From: Saccopteryx bilineata
Taxonomy: Eukaryota; Chordata; Mammalia; Chiroptera; Emballonuridae
DNA: 64,000 bases
Assembly: GCF_036850765.1 (NCBI RefSeq)
Contig: NC_089496.1
Span: 101,642,267 to 101,706,266, forward strand
Reading direction: 5' to 3'
Within the stretch, counting starts at the first letter, position 1; each line of letters begins with the position of its first letter. This document shows positions 1-11,246 of this stretch, piece after piece. The notes under the pieces are model-generated. The model was not told where the DNA came from, searched no databases, and saw only the letters and a list, made by a program, of their open reading frames with translations. The translations under genes and the position numbers were made by a program.

Positions 1-84
1 TTTCCTGTGTGCCCTGGCCGGGAATCGAACCCAGGACTTCGCATGCCAGGCCGACGCTCTACCACTGAGCCAACTGGCCAGGGC
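1..84 (-). mobile_element. SINE-A 5' head, cut by window edge
   Basis: Reverse complement of the tRNA-like head of SINE-A, ending in the typical start GCCCTGGCC. The B-box region (reverse complement of GGTTCGATTCC) and the A-box region (reverse complement of TGGCTCAGTGG) are both readable. The body and tail lie outside the window to the left. The resemblance to a tRNA gene is limited to the internal Pol III promoter; it is not a functional tRNA. Confidence 0.9.
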
Positions 85-2289
85 CAAACAGTGCTTTTTA
101 AAGTACATTTATCAGAGCTCAGAAATAACTTACTATACCTCAGTCTAGTTTGGAAAGATGAGAAAAGTATTTTAAGGGTGACCATATAGACACGAACATA
201 CAAACCCACATATTGAAAATAGCAGAGTAAATATTAAATATATATATATATTCCTTACATTATCCTAGTTGGTGAGCCACCTGTTCTGCTCTGTGAACTC
301 CTACAGTTGGTCAGTATTAGTTATAAACTTGGATAGCTTTGACACACATGAACAGTCCTTTTACTACAGCTGATCGCATTTCTTTTGATTTCTCTCAATT
401 GACTAGATTCTATGCTCCAGCACGGTTTGGGGTTTTTTGTTTGTTTGTTTGTTTTTGTTGTTGTTTTTTTGCTGTTTGCTTTCAGAAATTTTCATGAGAG
501 CTATATTACCCAAACGTGGTTCCAAGACTTTTCTGTACCTGTATCTTTGCTCTCTCTATCATTGTTACAGTTGCTCCTGGCCCACAAGAAGGACCTAACA
601 ATTTGGTTTATTAAATAGTCAGCTTAATGAGTTTTAAGATACTTAACAATAGCTGAACAAGTATTTATATCCTCGTGACTACTTAGCTGTTTAAAAAATA
701 CATTTAGAAGAAGAGTACACACAAAAGAAAATATTTCATTCATCAATAACCTTGATCACTTGGGATGTGGCTGCGTGCCAGGTACTGCACAGCTTTTCAA
801 CCTTGGCTTCCAGTTGCGCTTTGCAAATTTCCTGTTTTGACTTGATTTCCATGTTATCTTGCTTTTTATTATAGCAACGGCTGACAATTCAGCCTCACAA
901 AAATGGGACCATCTGGAAAGGAAGGTAGCACTCTCTAAGGTGGGAGCTGAGATCTACTTTAAACAATCACCTATACAATGTATCTATAACAAGTATCACT
1001 ATTTATACCTTTAGTATTTCATGAGAGTTTGATTGGATTGATATTCTAACAATCATTATTTACTATTCATAGCATTTTCTAATTTGTGTTACCAAAATTG
1101 AGGCTCAGAAGTTCATCGCTATGTCCCTGACTGCCCAGGATTTGATTACTGCTTCTGAGAGCAATTTAATTCAGAAGAAGCTATTACATGGATGCCGAGA
1201 GAGGTGGAGATGACCCTATAGGCTTATGTTTTCTACCTCAAAGGGTAACCTCTTCCTTCTCCAGAGGAAACTCCAGTGTCCCTAGATCAAAGCCCCGCAA
1301 GCAGCCCCAATTTGCCCTGTGTGCAAAGACTATGCATTCTTACTTAACTCACCCCCACACCTTCCATCTCACTTCCTGCATTTGCCCTGGATTGCATGGC
1401 AAAGCAAATACCTTGTTAATAATTCTTACTATGTGGTATCTTTTCATTCCATCTGAGACTAGTGATGACCTGAAACAAAATACTCAACAATGTTAAAACC
1501 CTTCTTAATAAGGTTGGATATATAATTATTCATCAGTTAGAGACCCACACACATTATGCTAATTTTGTTAAGAATATATTGATTATATTTCATGAAAACT
1601 TAAACATGATGACTTATATAAGCTATAACTTGTGGGATGATTTTTTTGTTTGTTGTTTCAGGAGGGAACAAAAAGGATTAGAAGTAATTATACTTTATAA
1701 GTTGCTTAGTAGTCAAAGCAGCATAGGTTCATTTGAAACATCAGCTGTTCTGGTAATTATCATACTTACAGTTAACAGTAATTTAACTCAAATAATTTAT
1801 TTTTGGGCTCTATATTGCTTAAGCATCTGTCCATGAATTAGTCTTTATATCGTTTCAATATGTTCTCATCCGTGTTGGGCATATTTGGTTCTGTTAAGAT
1901 AATGAGATAAAGCCATAGATTTTGTAAGTAGTGCTTGGACAATATTTAATATATTCATTTCCTTAGACAGGCAGCAAATTAAATTATTTTAAGTTCTTAA
2001 TAAATCTGCTTTTCATCTTATTCATATTTGATACTAACAGTGAACTTAAAACTCAGTTTCTCAGTACACAAACTTAATTGAGTCCACTTTGAAAGAAAAA
2101 TAAGTGAATTGTCACAGGAATATATTTTATTGCCGATTTATAGATACAATATAGAAATATATTTCCTGAGGTGATTTAAGACATTATTTGGGGCTTACAT
2201 ATGAATAAAGGGGAATATATCATCTAGAACCCATAAAAGAGTCATTTCCTCATATATAGAAATCATCAATAAATGTGGTACCTTGTAAG
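85..2289. other. AT-rich unique-looking DNA, no gene
   Basis: No long frame, no splice-flanked coding block and no recognisable young repeat. A T-rich (TTTG)n-type stretch occupies about 433-472. Around 1100-1180 the words AATTGAGGCTCAGAAGTTC weakly recall an inverted MIR, too diverged to call. The frames inside this stretch are short and have no recognisable protein similarity. Confidence 0.6.
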
Positions 2290-2296
2290 TAATAGC

Positions 2297-3715
2297 TCCC
2301 CGTTCTCTTTTCCCTAGTCACCAGATCCCTGGCAACTACCAACCTAAGTTGTCTCGGTGAATGTACCTATGATGACTATTTCATATAGATGTAAGCACAA
2401 CTTTGTTCTGACTTCTTTCACTTAGCATTGTGTTTTCAAGTTTCATTCCAGTCACTCATTTGTCAGTACTTCATTGTGTGTACACCACAATTCTTTTATC
2501 CACTGATGGACATTGGACTGTTTTCACCTTTTTGCTAGTGTGAATAGTGCTACTCTGAACACGAATGTGCATGTATTTGTTTGAGGACTAGCTCTCAGTT
2601 ATTTGGGGTATATTCCTAGGAGTGGAATTTCTGGTTAATACTGTTATCATGTTTAACTTGTTGAGGAGCCAACCACTAGAATGCTTGCTAAAGTTCAAAA
2701 TAAACACTTGATATTTCCACCAGCAATGTATAAGGGTTTCTCCATATTTTCACTAACTTTGATTTTCTATTTTTTAAAAATTATAGCTGTCGAAGCCCTG
2801 GCCGGTTGGCTCAGCGGTAGAGCGTCGGCCTAACGTGCGGAGGACCCGGGTTTGATTCCCGGCCAGGGCACACAGGAGAAGCGCCCATTTGCTTCTCCAC
2901 CCCTCCGCCGCGCTTTCCTCTCTGTCTCTCTCTTCCCCTCCCGCAGCCAAGGCTCCATTGGAGCAAAGATGGCCCGGGCGCTGGGGATGGCTCTGTGGCC
3001 TCTGCCCCAGGCGCTAGAGTGGCTCTGGTCGCAACATGGCGACGCCCAGGATGGGCAGAGCATCGCCCCCTGGTGGGCAGAGCGTCGCCCCTGGTGGGCG
3101 TGCCGGGTGGATCCCGGTCGGGTGCATGCGGGAGTCTGTCTGACTGTCTCTCCCTGTTTCCAGCTTCAGAAAAATGAAAAAAAAAAAATTATAGCTGTCG
3201 TAGTGGGTGTGACGGGATATCTCTTTGTGGTTTGGATTTGCAACCCTAGTGACTAATAATTTTGAGCTTCTTTTCATGTGTTTTTTGGCCATTTGCAAAT
3301 CTTGTTTGGAGAAATGTCTATTCAAGTCCTTTATTTCTTATTTGCACTGTCTTTTTTTGTTATAATATATTCTCTATACTAGACCTTTATCAGATATATG
3401 ATTTGCAAATATTTTCTCACATCCTATAGGTGTCTTTTTACCTCCTTCAAAGTGTTCTTTGTTGTAAAATGTATTAATATTGATGGAGTCTAATTTGTAT
3501 GTGTTTTCTTTTGTACCTTGAACTTTTTAGTGTCACATTTAAAAATTCATTGCAAATCCAAGGTCATGAAGATTTACCCCAGTGTTTTCTTTTAAGAGCT
3601 TTATGGCCTTAGCTCTTATATTTAGGTTGTGGATCCTCTTTGAGATAATTTTCGTATATGGTATGAGCAATGAACAAATGGTTGCTAAGACCAAATATTT
3701 TAATACCACCTGTAA
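2297..3715 (-). mobile_element. Old L1 fragment (3' part of ORF2 to 3'UTR), antisense, split by SINE-A
   Basis: The plus strand reads the complement of the L1 3' half, with conserved words such as CCACTGATGGACATTGG, AGGAGTGGAATTTCTGG and CCAGCAATGTATAAGGG, then GAGAAATGTCTATTCAAGTC and CAGATATATGATTTGCAAAT. The reading frame is full of stops and indels, so it is a dead copy. A SINE-A insertion (2795-3183) interrupts it and the L1 resumes exactly after the TSD. Its right end abuts another SINE-A (3723). It may belong to the same L1 as 5265-7530, but the intervening L1 part is missing. Confidence 0.85.
2795..3183 (+). mobile_element. SINE-A, full length, young subfamily
   Basis: Complete copy starting GCCCTGGCC with intact A box (TGGCTCAGCGG) and B box-like GGTTTGATTCC, a TCTCTGTCTCTC block, a GC-rich middle with two CGCCCC-TGGTGGGC units and the end CTTCAGAAAAATG plus A tail. 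The 17-bp TSD AAAAATTATAGCTGTCG (2776-2792 and 3184-3200) shows clean retroposition into the L1 fragment. Frames of up to 134 codons inside it come from its GC content and are not genes. Confidence 0.95.
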
Positions 3716-3722
3716 GTAATAA

Positions 3723-4076
3723 CTTTTTTTTTCTGAAGTGAAAAGTGGGGAGGCAGAGAGACTCCCATACGTGCCTGACCAGGATCCACCTGGCATGCCT
3801 GCTAAGGGGCAATGCTCTGCCCATCTGGGGCATTGCTCTATTGAAACTGGAGCCATTCTAGCACCTGAGCAGGTCATGGAGCCATCTTCAGCGCCTGGGC
3901 CAACTTTTCTCCAGTGGAGTCTTGGCTGTGGGAGGGGAAGAGAGAGACAGAGAGGAAGGAAAGGGGGAGGGGTGGAGAAGCAGATGGGTGCTTCTCCTGT
4001 GTGCCCTGACTGAGAATCAAACTTGGGACATCCACATGCCAGGCTGACGTTCTACCACTGAGCTAACCGGTCAGGG
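3723..4076 (-). mobile_element. SINE-A, older copy, antisense
   Basis: Poly-T at the left is the A tail in reverse. The middle has only one GGGGCA/CTGCCC unit and many CpG-decay changes. The head ends at ACCGGTCAGGG. An 8-bp repeat AGTAATAA at 3715-3722 and 4077-4084 is the TSD. It belongs to the single-unit, older subgroup. Confidence 0.9.
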
Positions 4077-4084
4077 AGTAATAA

Positions 4085-4562
4085 TTTATGAGAGAAATTG
4101 TCAAAGCATCCAAGTCATAATCAAGAGATCATGGTATATCCCAGTTAATGTCCCTTATATTAGTATATTAAGCATTTGGCATACAGTACTGAAACCAAGT
4201 CTAAAGTGATAACACTTGAGATTATCAAGACTGCTTTTTTGAAAGGAGAACACCTAGAGACCATTTCAGTAGGATTCTAGGACTGAACAGTGGGTGGTGA
4301 TATCCTGCCAAATGGGAATCTCATCTACTTGGCAAGAGGAAGGAAAGCCTCCACTCTGCAGAAAGTTGTTTCTTAGTTGATAAAGACTATCACACTACAT
4401 TTTCATTTTGATTTAATTTCCAAATTGTAACATGAGTTTAGTGGGAGAATTAATTTCCTTGCAGGCTGACAAAACTTCTGATTTGCCTGATAATGTTTTT
4501 CATTATAAATCGAATATGCATTTTATTTTATTTATCTTTTTTTTTTCAGTTTCAACTCTGAG
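4085..4562. other. No recognisable feature
   Basis: AT-rich single-copy-looking sequence without a convincing frame, repeat or splice structure. Confidence 0.5.
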
Positions 4563-4765
4563 AAAGGGGGTTGGTATATTGGTTAAGACTGCTTGTCTGG
4601 ATTTAGATACCAGCTTAGTCACATGCTAGCTGTGTAAATTCTCTGCCCACAGTTTCATCTGTAATGAAGGGGTAATAATTATAGAATCTTTCTAATTTAG
4701 TTGTTGTCAGAATTAAATTATCCACGTTAAGTTGCTGAAAATAGAACTTGCTATAACATTAGTAG
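4563..4765 (+). mobile_element. MIR SINE relic
   Basis: Shows the ordered MIR landmarks TTGGTTAAGACTGC, CACATGCTAGCTGTGTAAAT, CAGTTTCATCTGTAATGAAG, GGGTAATAATTAT and an AGAATTAAAT block, all heavily mutated. MIR is an ancient mammal-wide tRNA-derived SINE; copies of this age are inactive. Confidence 0.75.
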
Positions 4766-4959
4766 TCAATAAGGTTATTACATGATTAGAATTCAGTTAT
4801 CCAGGACTGATTCCTCTAAAGCAGAGAGGTGCCCCTCTCTGAGTCTATGAAACTGAGGTTCTGTGGATGAAGTATCCCTGCTGAAAGATATGCTTGAGCA
4901 ATTAGTCAGTGTCCTTGGGCTCTAACACAATCATTCACTGCAGTTTTACATCATTGGGT

Positions 4960-5100
4960 GCCATGAGAGAGTAAGTGAGGTAGTCAGCTGAGAGAGGAAA
5001 TGAATTCCTAGTGTGTAAGTGATTTTCCCAGTGTCACAGAGCAAGTAATTGTTGGGCTTAGGGTATAGACCCTTGTCACCTGACTATAATACTGTGGTCA
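4960..5100 (-). mobile_element. MIR SINE relic (antisense)
   Basis: Reverse-orientation MIR core: GTGATTTTCCCAGTGTCACAGAGCAAGTAA followed by a degraded CACCTGACTATAATACTGTG block. Ancient, no TSD visible. Confidence 0.6.
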
Positions 5101-6166
5101 ATTTATTATATAATAAAAATAGATTTTCTAGCCTTCTTCTGCTTCTCTTGTTCTCAGATTAGTAGGATTTACAGAGGCAAGTGAAGTTATATTTTCCCCA
5201 ATGTGATTCTGCTGGTTAAACGCAGTATTGTTTTTTAATGCTTGTCAGTTTGATGGGTGTGGGATACCCTCGTCTTGTTCCTGATCTTAGAGGAAAACTT
5301 CCAATCTTTCACCATTGTATGGTGTTAGATGTAGGCTTGTCATATATGACCTTCATTATGTTGAGATGTTACTTCTTTGCCAAATTTAAGTGTACGTTTG
5401 TGCCTAACTTAAGTGTTTTTGTGATGAATGGAAGTTGAATTTTGTCATTTGCTTTTCTGCACTTTTTTTTCATTCTGAAAATGTGAAATATCACAATGAT
5501 TGATTTGTACATGTCAAATCATTTTTGTATCCCAGGGATAAATCCTGCTTGATCATTGGTGAATGATATTTTTAATGCTGCTGAATTTGATTTGCTAATG
5601 ATTTGTTGAGAATTTTTGCATCTATATTTATCAGGGATATTAGCCTATACTTAAATTTTCTAGTAGTGTCTTTATCTGGCTTTGGTAACAGCATAATGCT
5701 GGCCTGGTAAAATGAATTTGGAAGTGTTCTCTCTTCAATTTTTTGGAAGAACTTGGGAAGTATTGTTAATTCTTCTTGAAATGTTTGGTAAATTTTACCA
5801 ATGAAGCCATCTGGTCCTGGGATTTTCTTCTTTGGGAGATTTTTCTTAACTGAATTTAATCTTCTTACTAGTAATTGGTCTGTTCAGATTTTCTGTATCT
5901 TCCTGATTCAGTCTTGGTAGGTTGTATATTTTAAGACTTCTTTTATTTCATCTAGGTATTTAGTTTGTTGGCATATAGTTTTTCATAGTTGCTTCTTATA
6001 ATCCTTTGTATTTCTGTGGCATCAGTTGTAATGTCTCCTTTTTCATTTAGAATTTTGTTGATTAGTCCCGATCTCTTTTTTCTTTTGTTAGTCTGTTTGT
6101 CAATTTTATTTATCATTTCAAATAAGAAAGTCTTAGTTTAGTTAATCTTCTCTGTTGTTTGTTCTT

Positions 6167-6533
6167 TTTTTTTCCCTCTGAATTAAGAAGGGGGGAGGCA
6201 GAGAGACAGACTCCTGTATGTGCCCCACTGGGATCCATACAGCAAGCCCACTAGGGAGAGATGTTCTGCCCATCTGGGGCATTGCTCCATTGCAGCCAGA
6301 GCCATACTAGCACCTGAGGTGGAGGCCATGGAGCCATTTATCCTCAGCACCCGGGCCAACATTGCTCCAATGGAGCCCTGGCTACGAGCGGGGAAGTGAG
6401 AGATAGAGAGGAAGGAGAGCAGCAAGGGTGGAGAAACAGATGGGCGCTTCTCCTGTGTGCCCTGGCCAGGAATCGAACCTGGGACTTCTATACACTAGGC
6501 CAACACTCTACCACTGAGCCAACTGGCCAGGGC
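6167..6533 (-). mobile_element. SINE-A, older copy inside L1
   Basis: Antisense SINE-A with a T-rich left end, the reversed middle (single GCCC-unit type) and the head ending AACTGGCCAGGGC. The 17-bp TSD CTCTGTTGTTTGTTCTT (6150-6166) recurs at 6534-6550 with one G/A difference. The host sequence is the antisense L1 ORF2 pseudogene. Confidence 0.93.
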
Positions 6534-6678
6534 CTCTATTGTTTGTTCTTTACCTCATTTGTTTTGCTCATTATTATTTCCATACTTCTGTTAACTTTGG
6601 GCTCAATTCATTCATATTCAAGTTCCTTAAGGCTGAGAATTAGGTTATTTGGAATCATTTTGGCTTCTTTTAATGTAG

Positions 6679-7085
6679 TTTTTTTTTTTTAATTTTTTTT
6701 TTGCATTTTTCTGAAACTGGAAACAGGGAGAGACAGTCAGACAGACTCCCACATGCGCCCGATCGGGATCCACCTGGCACACCCACCAGGGGCGACGCTC
6801 TGCCCACCAGGGGGCGTTGCTCTGCCCATCCTGGGCGTCGCCATGTTGCGACCAGAGCCACTCTAGCGCCTGAGGCAGAGGCCACAGAGCCATCCCCAGC
6901 GCCCGGGCCATCTTTGCTCCAATGGAGCCTTGGCTGAGGGAGGGGAAGAGAGAGACAGAGAGGAAGGCACGTCGGAGGGGTGGAGAAGCAAATGGGTGCT
7001 TCTCCTGTGTGCCCTGGCCGGGAATCGAACCCGGGTCCTCCACACGCTAGGCCGACGCTCTACCGCTGAGCCAACCGGCCAGGGC
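6679..7085 (-). mobile_element. SINE-A, young copy inside L1
   Basis: Antisense full-length copy with two GC units and the CAACATGGCGACGCCCAGG diagnostic (read in reverse), high CpG content and a T tail of about 30 bases. The TSD is CTTTTAATGTAG at 6667-6678, repeated at 7085-7096 (its first base overlaps the SINE's terminal C). It is less decayed than the SINE-A 150 bp to its left, so the two inserted at different times. Confidence 0.93.
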
Positions 7086-7530
7086 TTTTAATGTAGGTTT
7101 TTATTGCTGTAAACTTCTCTCTTAGAACTGCTTTTTCTGTAAGCAGTAAGTTTTGGTATGTTATGTTTTTATATTCATTTGTTGAAGAAACTTTTTATTT
7201 TCCCTTTATTTTCTTCCTTGATCCATTTTTTTTTTAGGAGAGTATTGTTTAATTTTCACATATTTGTGAATTTTCCAGTCTTCTTCTCGTTATCAATATC
7301 TAGTTTCATGCCGTCGTTGTCGGAGAAGATGCTTGGTATGATTTTCACCTTTTCTTTTCCTTTCCTGTGACTTGTTTTTTGGCCTACCATCTGATTGCAT
7401 ATGTGCTTGGGGGAAGTGTGTATTCTGGTGTGGTTGAGTAGGGTGTTCAGTATGGGTATGTGAGCTCTGTTTGCTCTACAGTGTCAGTCAAGTCCACTTA
7501 TTGATTGTCTGGATGGCCTATCCATTTAGA

Positions 7531-9122
7531 ACAAATTTGTTTTCTTTTATTCACATAAACATCATTTTTCATATACTTGTTTAACAAGATTATAGCGCAC
7601 ATCTTGATTTTTCAGAGTATATACACTTAATTCATATTATTTAGGGTACTGACTGAGTGCTATAATGGAGACCCTCAAAACACCAACATGGTGGAAATAG
7701 ACTTGTCTCCCATCGTATCACAGTGCTAGTAAGTGTTCCAGGGTGCCTGGAAGCTCTGCTCCACCAGCCCCTCTGGGAACTCAGGCTATTTCTTCCCCCT
7801 CCCTTGCTGTGCTCCATGGTGTTGTCCTCAGTTACATGCTTAGCTGGCTCTTGGGCACCACGTTTTATATTTTAGCCACAAGACCTGAGAAATGACAAAT
7901 GAGAAATTTTTTTTAATTCATTTGTTTAGTCATATGGATGGCTAAGATTTATTACAGTGAAAGGTTACAAAGCAAAATCAGCAAAAGGGAAAGGCATCTG
8001 GGTGAGTTCGGGAGGGAACCAGGTCCCAGCTGCCAAGGTTCCGCTCCCTTTGGAGCCACACAGGACATGGAGGAACAGTCACTTAGTTCCTGCAAGAATC
8101 AACGTGCTTGTCAGGGTGGCCAAGTGGTCACAAAAGCATCTTGAAAGAATTTGTATTAGAAGATACAGTGGTCGCTCTGTTCACATTCCACTGTTCAGTG
8201 TTAACATTAGCTGCATAGGATTCTGAGAAACATGGGCTTTCACTATGCAGTGCTCTACTTGTCCAAAAGCCAGGTAAAGAATGTCCATATATTTATGGCT
8301 GGGAATAAAAAAGCAGAGAAAACTAATGCTGGCTTATTTTTTTATCTCTCCAGTGAATAAGCAACTTGACTATATATAAGAATTCCTTATCTATTATATT
8401 AAAATAAAAATAGAGATCAGAAAGAGGATGTTCTTTTTTTTTAAATAGGCATTAGAGAGTTTTTAAAGAGTTTCTTTGGCATAGGACAGCAACTTTTTCT
8501 CATTCACTCAAATATGTAGCTGATTTTGTCTTAGCAAGCTACCTAATTTTATATACGGTGAATATTTTGGCATACCTTGAAAATGATAAAAAAATTTATC
8601 AATATAAATAGAATGTTCATCTGTTGATGGAATATGCTCTATTAATTATTTATTATTTATCATACTAGAAAGCCCTAGTAGGTATAGAATATTGAGAATA
8701 TCTCAATTTTTTGATAAGCCAGAGTACATAAACAATATAAAACCAAGTTTTAAAACACTGTTAATATTATAAATGCAAATCCTAAACCCTACAGCTAAAA
8801 TTTTAGCAGTCTTCTTGTCCATTATTCATTGCAAAAATGTACATATCTCTAATGAGAAACCACTTTTATCATGAAAACAGAAGATGTGGCGAGTCTTAGT
8901 TTTACCTATGCTAGTAAGTATTTTTATCACCTTATCAGTAGAAGGTTTAATTGTTTTGGGATTCATCTGGGACAATTTCTTTTTCTATTTGAATGAATTT
9001 GTTTATAGATTTACATTATAAGAAAACCAGCTTATTATTTTCTTCTATAGGAATTCAGAGTCATTTCAAAGGCATGAGTTGAAATATTTTGGTAGTAGAC
9101 TATATAGCCATGGGTTCTGATT
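7531..9122. other. Mostly unique DNA; possible degraded LTR-type repeat at 7937-8220
   Basis: Around 7940-8220 the words TTTATTACAGTGAAAGGTTAC, AGCAAAATCAGCAAAAGG and CCACACAGGACATGG recall an ancient LTR-type interspersed repeat, but I cannot name it. The rest, to 9122, is AT-rich without a gene. The frames over 7938-8226 lie in this repeat-like stretch and resemble no protein I know. Confidence 0.4.
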
Positions 9123-9136
9123 AAAAATTAAGTTTA

Positions 9137-9861
9137 AAGACAGGTAATAACAAGTACTGGAGAAGCTGTGGAGAAAAAGGAACCCTCATTTACTGTTGAT
9201 GGGAATGTAAATTAGCACAACCATTATGGAAGAAAGTATGGTGGTTCCTCAAAAAAATTAAGAGTAGAATTACCATATGACCCAGCAATCCCTCTACTGG
9301 GTACATACCCTCAAATCTCGAAAACATGGGTATGTAAAGACACATGTACCCCCATGTTTCTTACAGCATTGTTCACGGTGGCCAAGACATGGAAACAGCC
9401 AAAATGTCCTTCAATAGAGGATTGGATAAAGAAGATGTTGTACGTATATACAATGGAATACTACTCAGCCATAGGAAATGATGACATAGTATCATTTATG
9501 ACAACATGGATGGACCTTGATAACATTATACTAAGTGAAATAAGTAAATCAGAAAAAGCTAAGAACTGTATGATTCCATACATAGGTGGGATACAAAATT
9601 GAGACTCATGGACACAGAAAAAAGTGCAGTGGTTACCAGGGGGGAGGGGAAGGGAGGAGAGGGAGGGGGTTGAGGGGAAGGGGAGGGGCTTAAATAGAAA
9701 CAAAATATAGGGTGACAGAAAATGATTTGACTTTGGGTGATGGGTATATAGCATAATTGATTGTCCAAATGATGTGGAGATGTTTTCTCTAAATCTGTGT
9801 ACTCTGTTGACCAATGTCACCTTGTTAAATTTAATTGTCTAAATAAAAACAGTAAGTAGAA
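9137..9861 (+). mobile_element. 5'-truncated L1 with TSD, young
   Basis: The sense L1 3' end starts within ORF2 and runs through the ORF2 stop, a 3'UTR with a G-rich purine tract (9639-9688), and ends AATAAAAACAGTAAGTAG plus A-run. The 14-bp TSD AAAAATTAAGTTTA is at 9123-9136 and 9862-9875. Low divergence of the frame and an exact TSD indicate a fairly recent bat L1 insertion. L1 moves by target-primed reverse transcription; 5' truncation is its usual outcome. Confidence 0.92.
9354..9602 (+). pseudogene. L1 ORF2p C-terminal remnant
   Basis: An 82-codon frame matches the conserved L1 ORF2 C-terminal region: WKQPKCPSIEDW, the TMEYYSAIGNDD-type motif and the tail SKSEKAKNCMIPYIGG. It is the end of ORF2 (reverse transcriptase/endonuclease protein) left after 5' truncation. 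The ATG is internal to ORF2, not a real start. The catalytic endonuclease and RT domains are absent, so there is no activity. Confidence 0.9.
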
Positions 9862-10136
9862 AAAAATTAAGTTTAGTCAGTATTACTATTAAATGATTAC
9901 TTGAACTTGTTTCTAATTGTTTCTAAGATAAGTAGAATGAATAATAGTATATTAGCATTGACCTCTAAGCCATCCTATTTAGGTGTGTAATATATGCATT
10001 TTAAAGTTGTAGATACTGCAAGTAGTAGCAATTATGTTTTCTTTCTATTAACACTTTTGCAAACAAGTCCTATATACTCTAGAAATAATCAAACACAGAG
10101 ATCTTGAAGTACTTTGATACTACTGATGCCTTAGAA

Positions 10137-10468
10137 CAGGGGTCCCCCAAACTATGGCCCACGGGCCACATGCGGCCCCCTGAGGCCATTTATCCGGCCC
10201 CCGCCGCATTTCCAGAAGGGGCACCTCTTTCATTGGTGGTCAGTGAGAGGAGCATAGTTCCCATTGAAATACTGGTCAGTTTGTTGATTTAAATTTACTT
10301 GTTCTTTATTTTAAATATTGTATTTGTTCCCATTTTGTGTTTTTACTTTAAAATAAGATATGTGCAGTGTGCATGGGGATTTGTTCATAGTTTTTTTTAT
10401 AGTCCGGCCCTCCAACCATCTGAGGGACAGTGAACTGGCTCCCTGTGTTAAAAGTTTGGGGACCCCTG
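10137..10468 (-). mobile_element. Non-autonomous hAT element, family 1, 332 bp form
   Basis: Terminal inverted repeats CAGGGGTCCCCCAAACT..AGTTTGGGGACCCCTG, flanked by a perfect 8-bp TSD CCTTAGAA (10129-10136 and 10469-10476), the hAT-superfamily hallmark. No transposase frame; the interior is GC-rich at the ends and AT-rich in the centre (TTTAAATTTACTTGTTC). Orientation is relative to the copy at 28358. The family resembles the Charlie-like (OposCharlie-type) bat elements, but the exact name is not established here. Confidence 0.92.
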
Positions 10469-10476
10469 CCTTAGAA

Positions 10477-11245
10477 CGTAAGCCTTTCCATTTTGCTTGA
10501 TAGGAATGAGAGAAGGTCTGTGGTTGGTATTAGCTGTTGGTGAAGATTTTTTATTATTAAAAATATATAGCTTTATTATCTATATTTTTTATTATCCTCA
10601 AATCTGTCATCATTACTATAATAGAGAAAAGGAAGGTGGAGCTAGTATGATATGTAATATCTTGATAATGAAATATTAATATTAAGATCTGAAAATTAAA
10701 ATTGCTTTCTATGAAAAAATCAGCCAAACTAAACTTATCCAATAAAGCACCTTACATCACTTCAACTTTTGATATACACAATATAACATTATTATGCACT
10801 TTTATTATGTTTGCCAAATTATCCATCCCATTTTTTAAGTCATGACAGTGAACCAGATTTCCATTTCATGCTACACAGTAGCAGTTCATTAGTGTCTATA
10901 ATGGCACTTGAATTCAATCAACCATATTAAGCACTGACCTATTTCCATATTTTTCAAAGAATAGTGGTACATATATTTGGATTTTGATAGTCTTAGATTC
11001 TGGCAAAAGTCTTTTATGGATGATAAAATTCATACTGGAACAATGAGTTTAATTGACCACCAGACAGTAAGCAAATAAGATGTCAAAAATTTGTATAATT
11101 TAGGAGTCCATTAAGCCTAACATAGTTATAGCCTACATAAACCAAAAGACTTGAGTAAAATTGTATTTTAGATAAGTATCATCATTTTTTACTCTTTAAT
11201 AAAATTTAGAAAAATGCTTACTCTAAAAAGAGTTTAAAGTATTTG
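10477..11245. other. AT-rich DNA, nothing recognised
   Basis: About 770 bp with very low GC, short frames only and no repeat signature I can name. Confidence 0.5.
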
Positions 11246-11246
11246 A

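Larger units (their letters stand above)
5265..7530 (-). pseudogene. L1 ORF2 (reverse transcriptase part) pseudogene, antisense, split by two SINE-A
   Basis: The plus strand carries the complement of L1 ORF2, with conserved stretches such as GGCTTGTCATATATGACCTT, CCCAGGGATAAATCCTGCTTG, GCCATCTGGTCCTGGG, TGGTCTGTTCAGATTTTCT, TATTTGTGAATTTTCCAGTC and GTTTTGGTATGTTATG. Running left to right it moves from the reverse-transcriptase region toward the 5' side of ORF2. Frameshifts and stops are everywhere. SINE-A copies at 6167-6533 and 6679-7085 are inserted in it, and the L1 continues across both TSDs. The 3' end is absent here; the nearest matching 3' piece is 2297-3715. Confidence 0.85.

Noticed and set aside
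2821..2876. tRNA gene-like A and B boxes
   Set aside because: They are the Pol III promoter head of SINE-A: the same head recurs about ten times, always followed by the SINE body and A tail, and cannot fold into a proper mature tRNA end.
2852..3256. 134-codon open frame as a gene
   Set aside because: It lies inside a SINE-A and runs into flanking L1; the same peptide pieces recur at every SINE-A copy.
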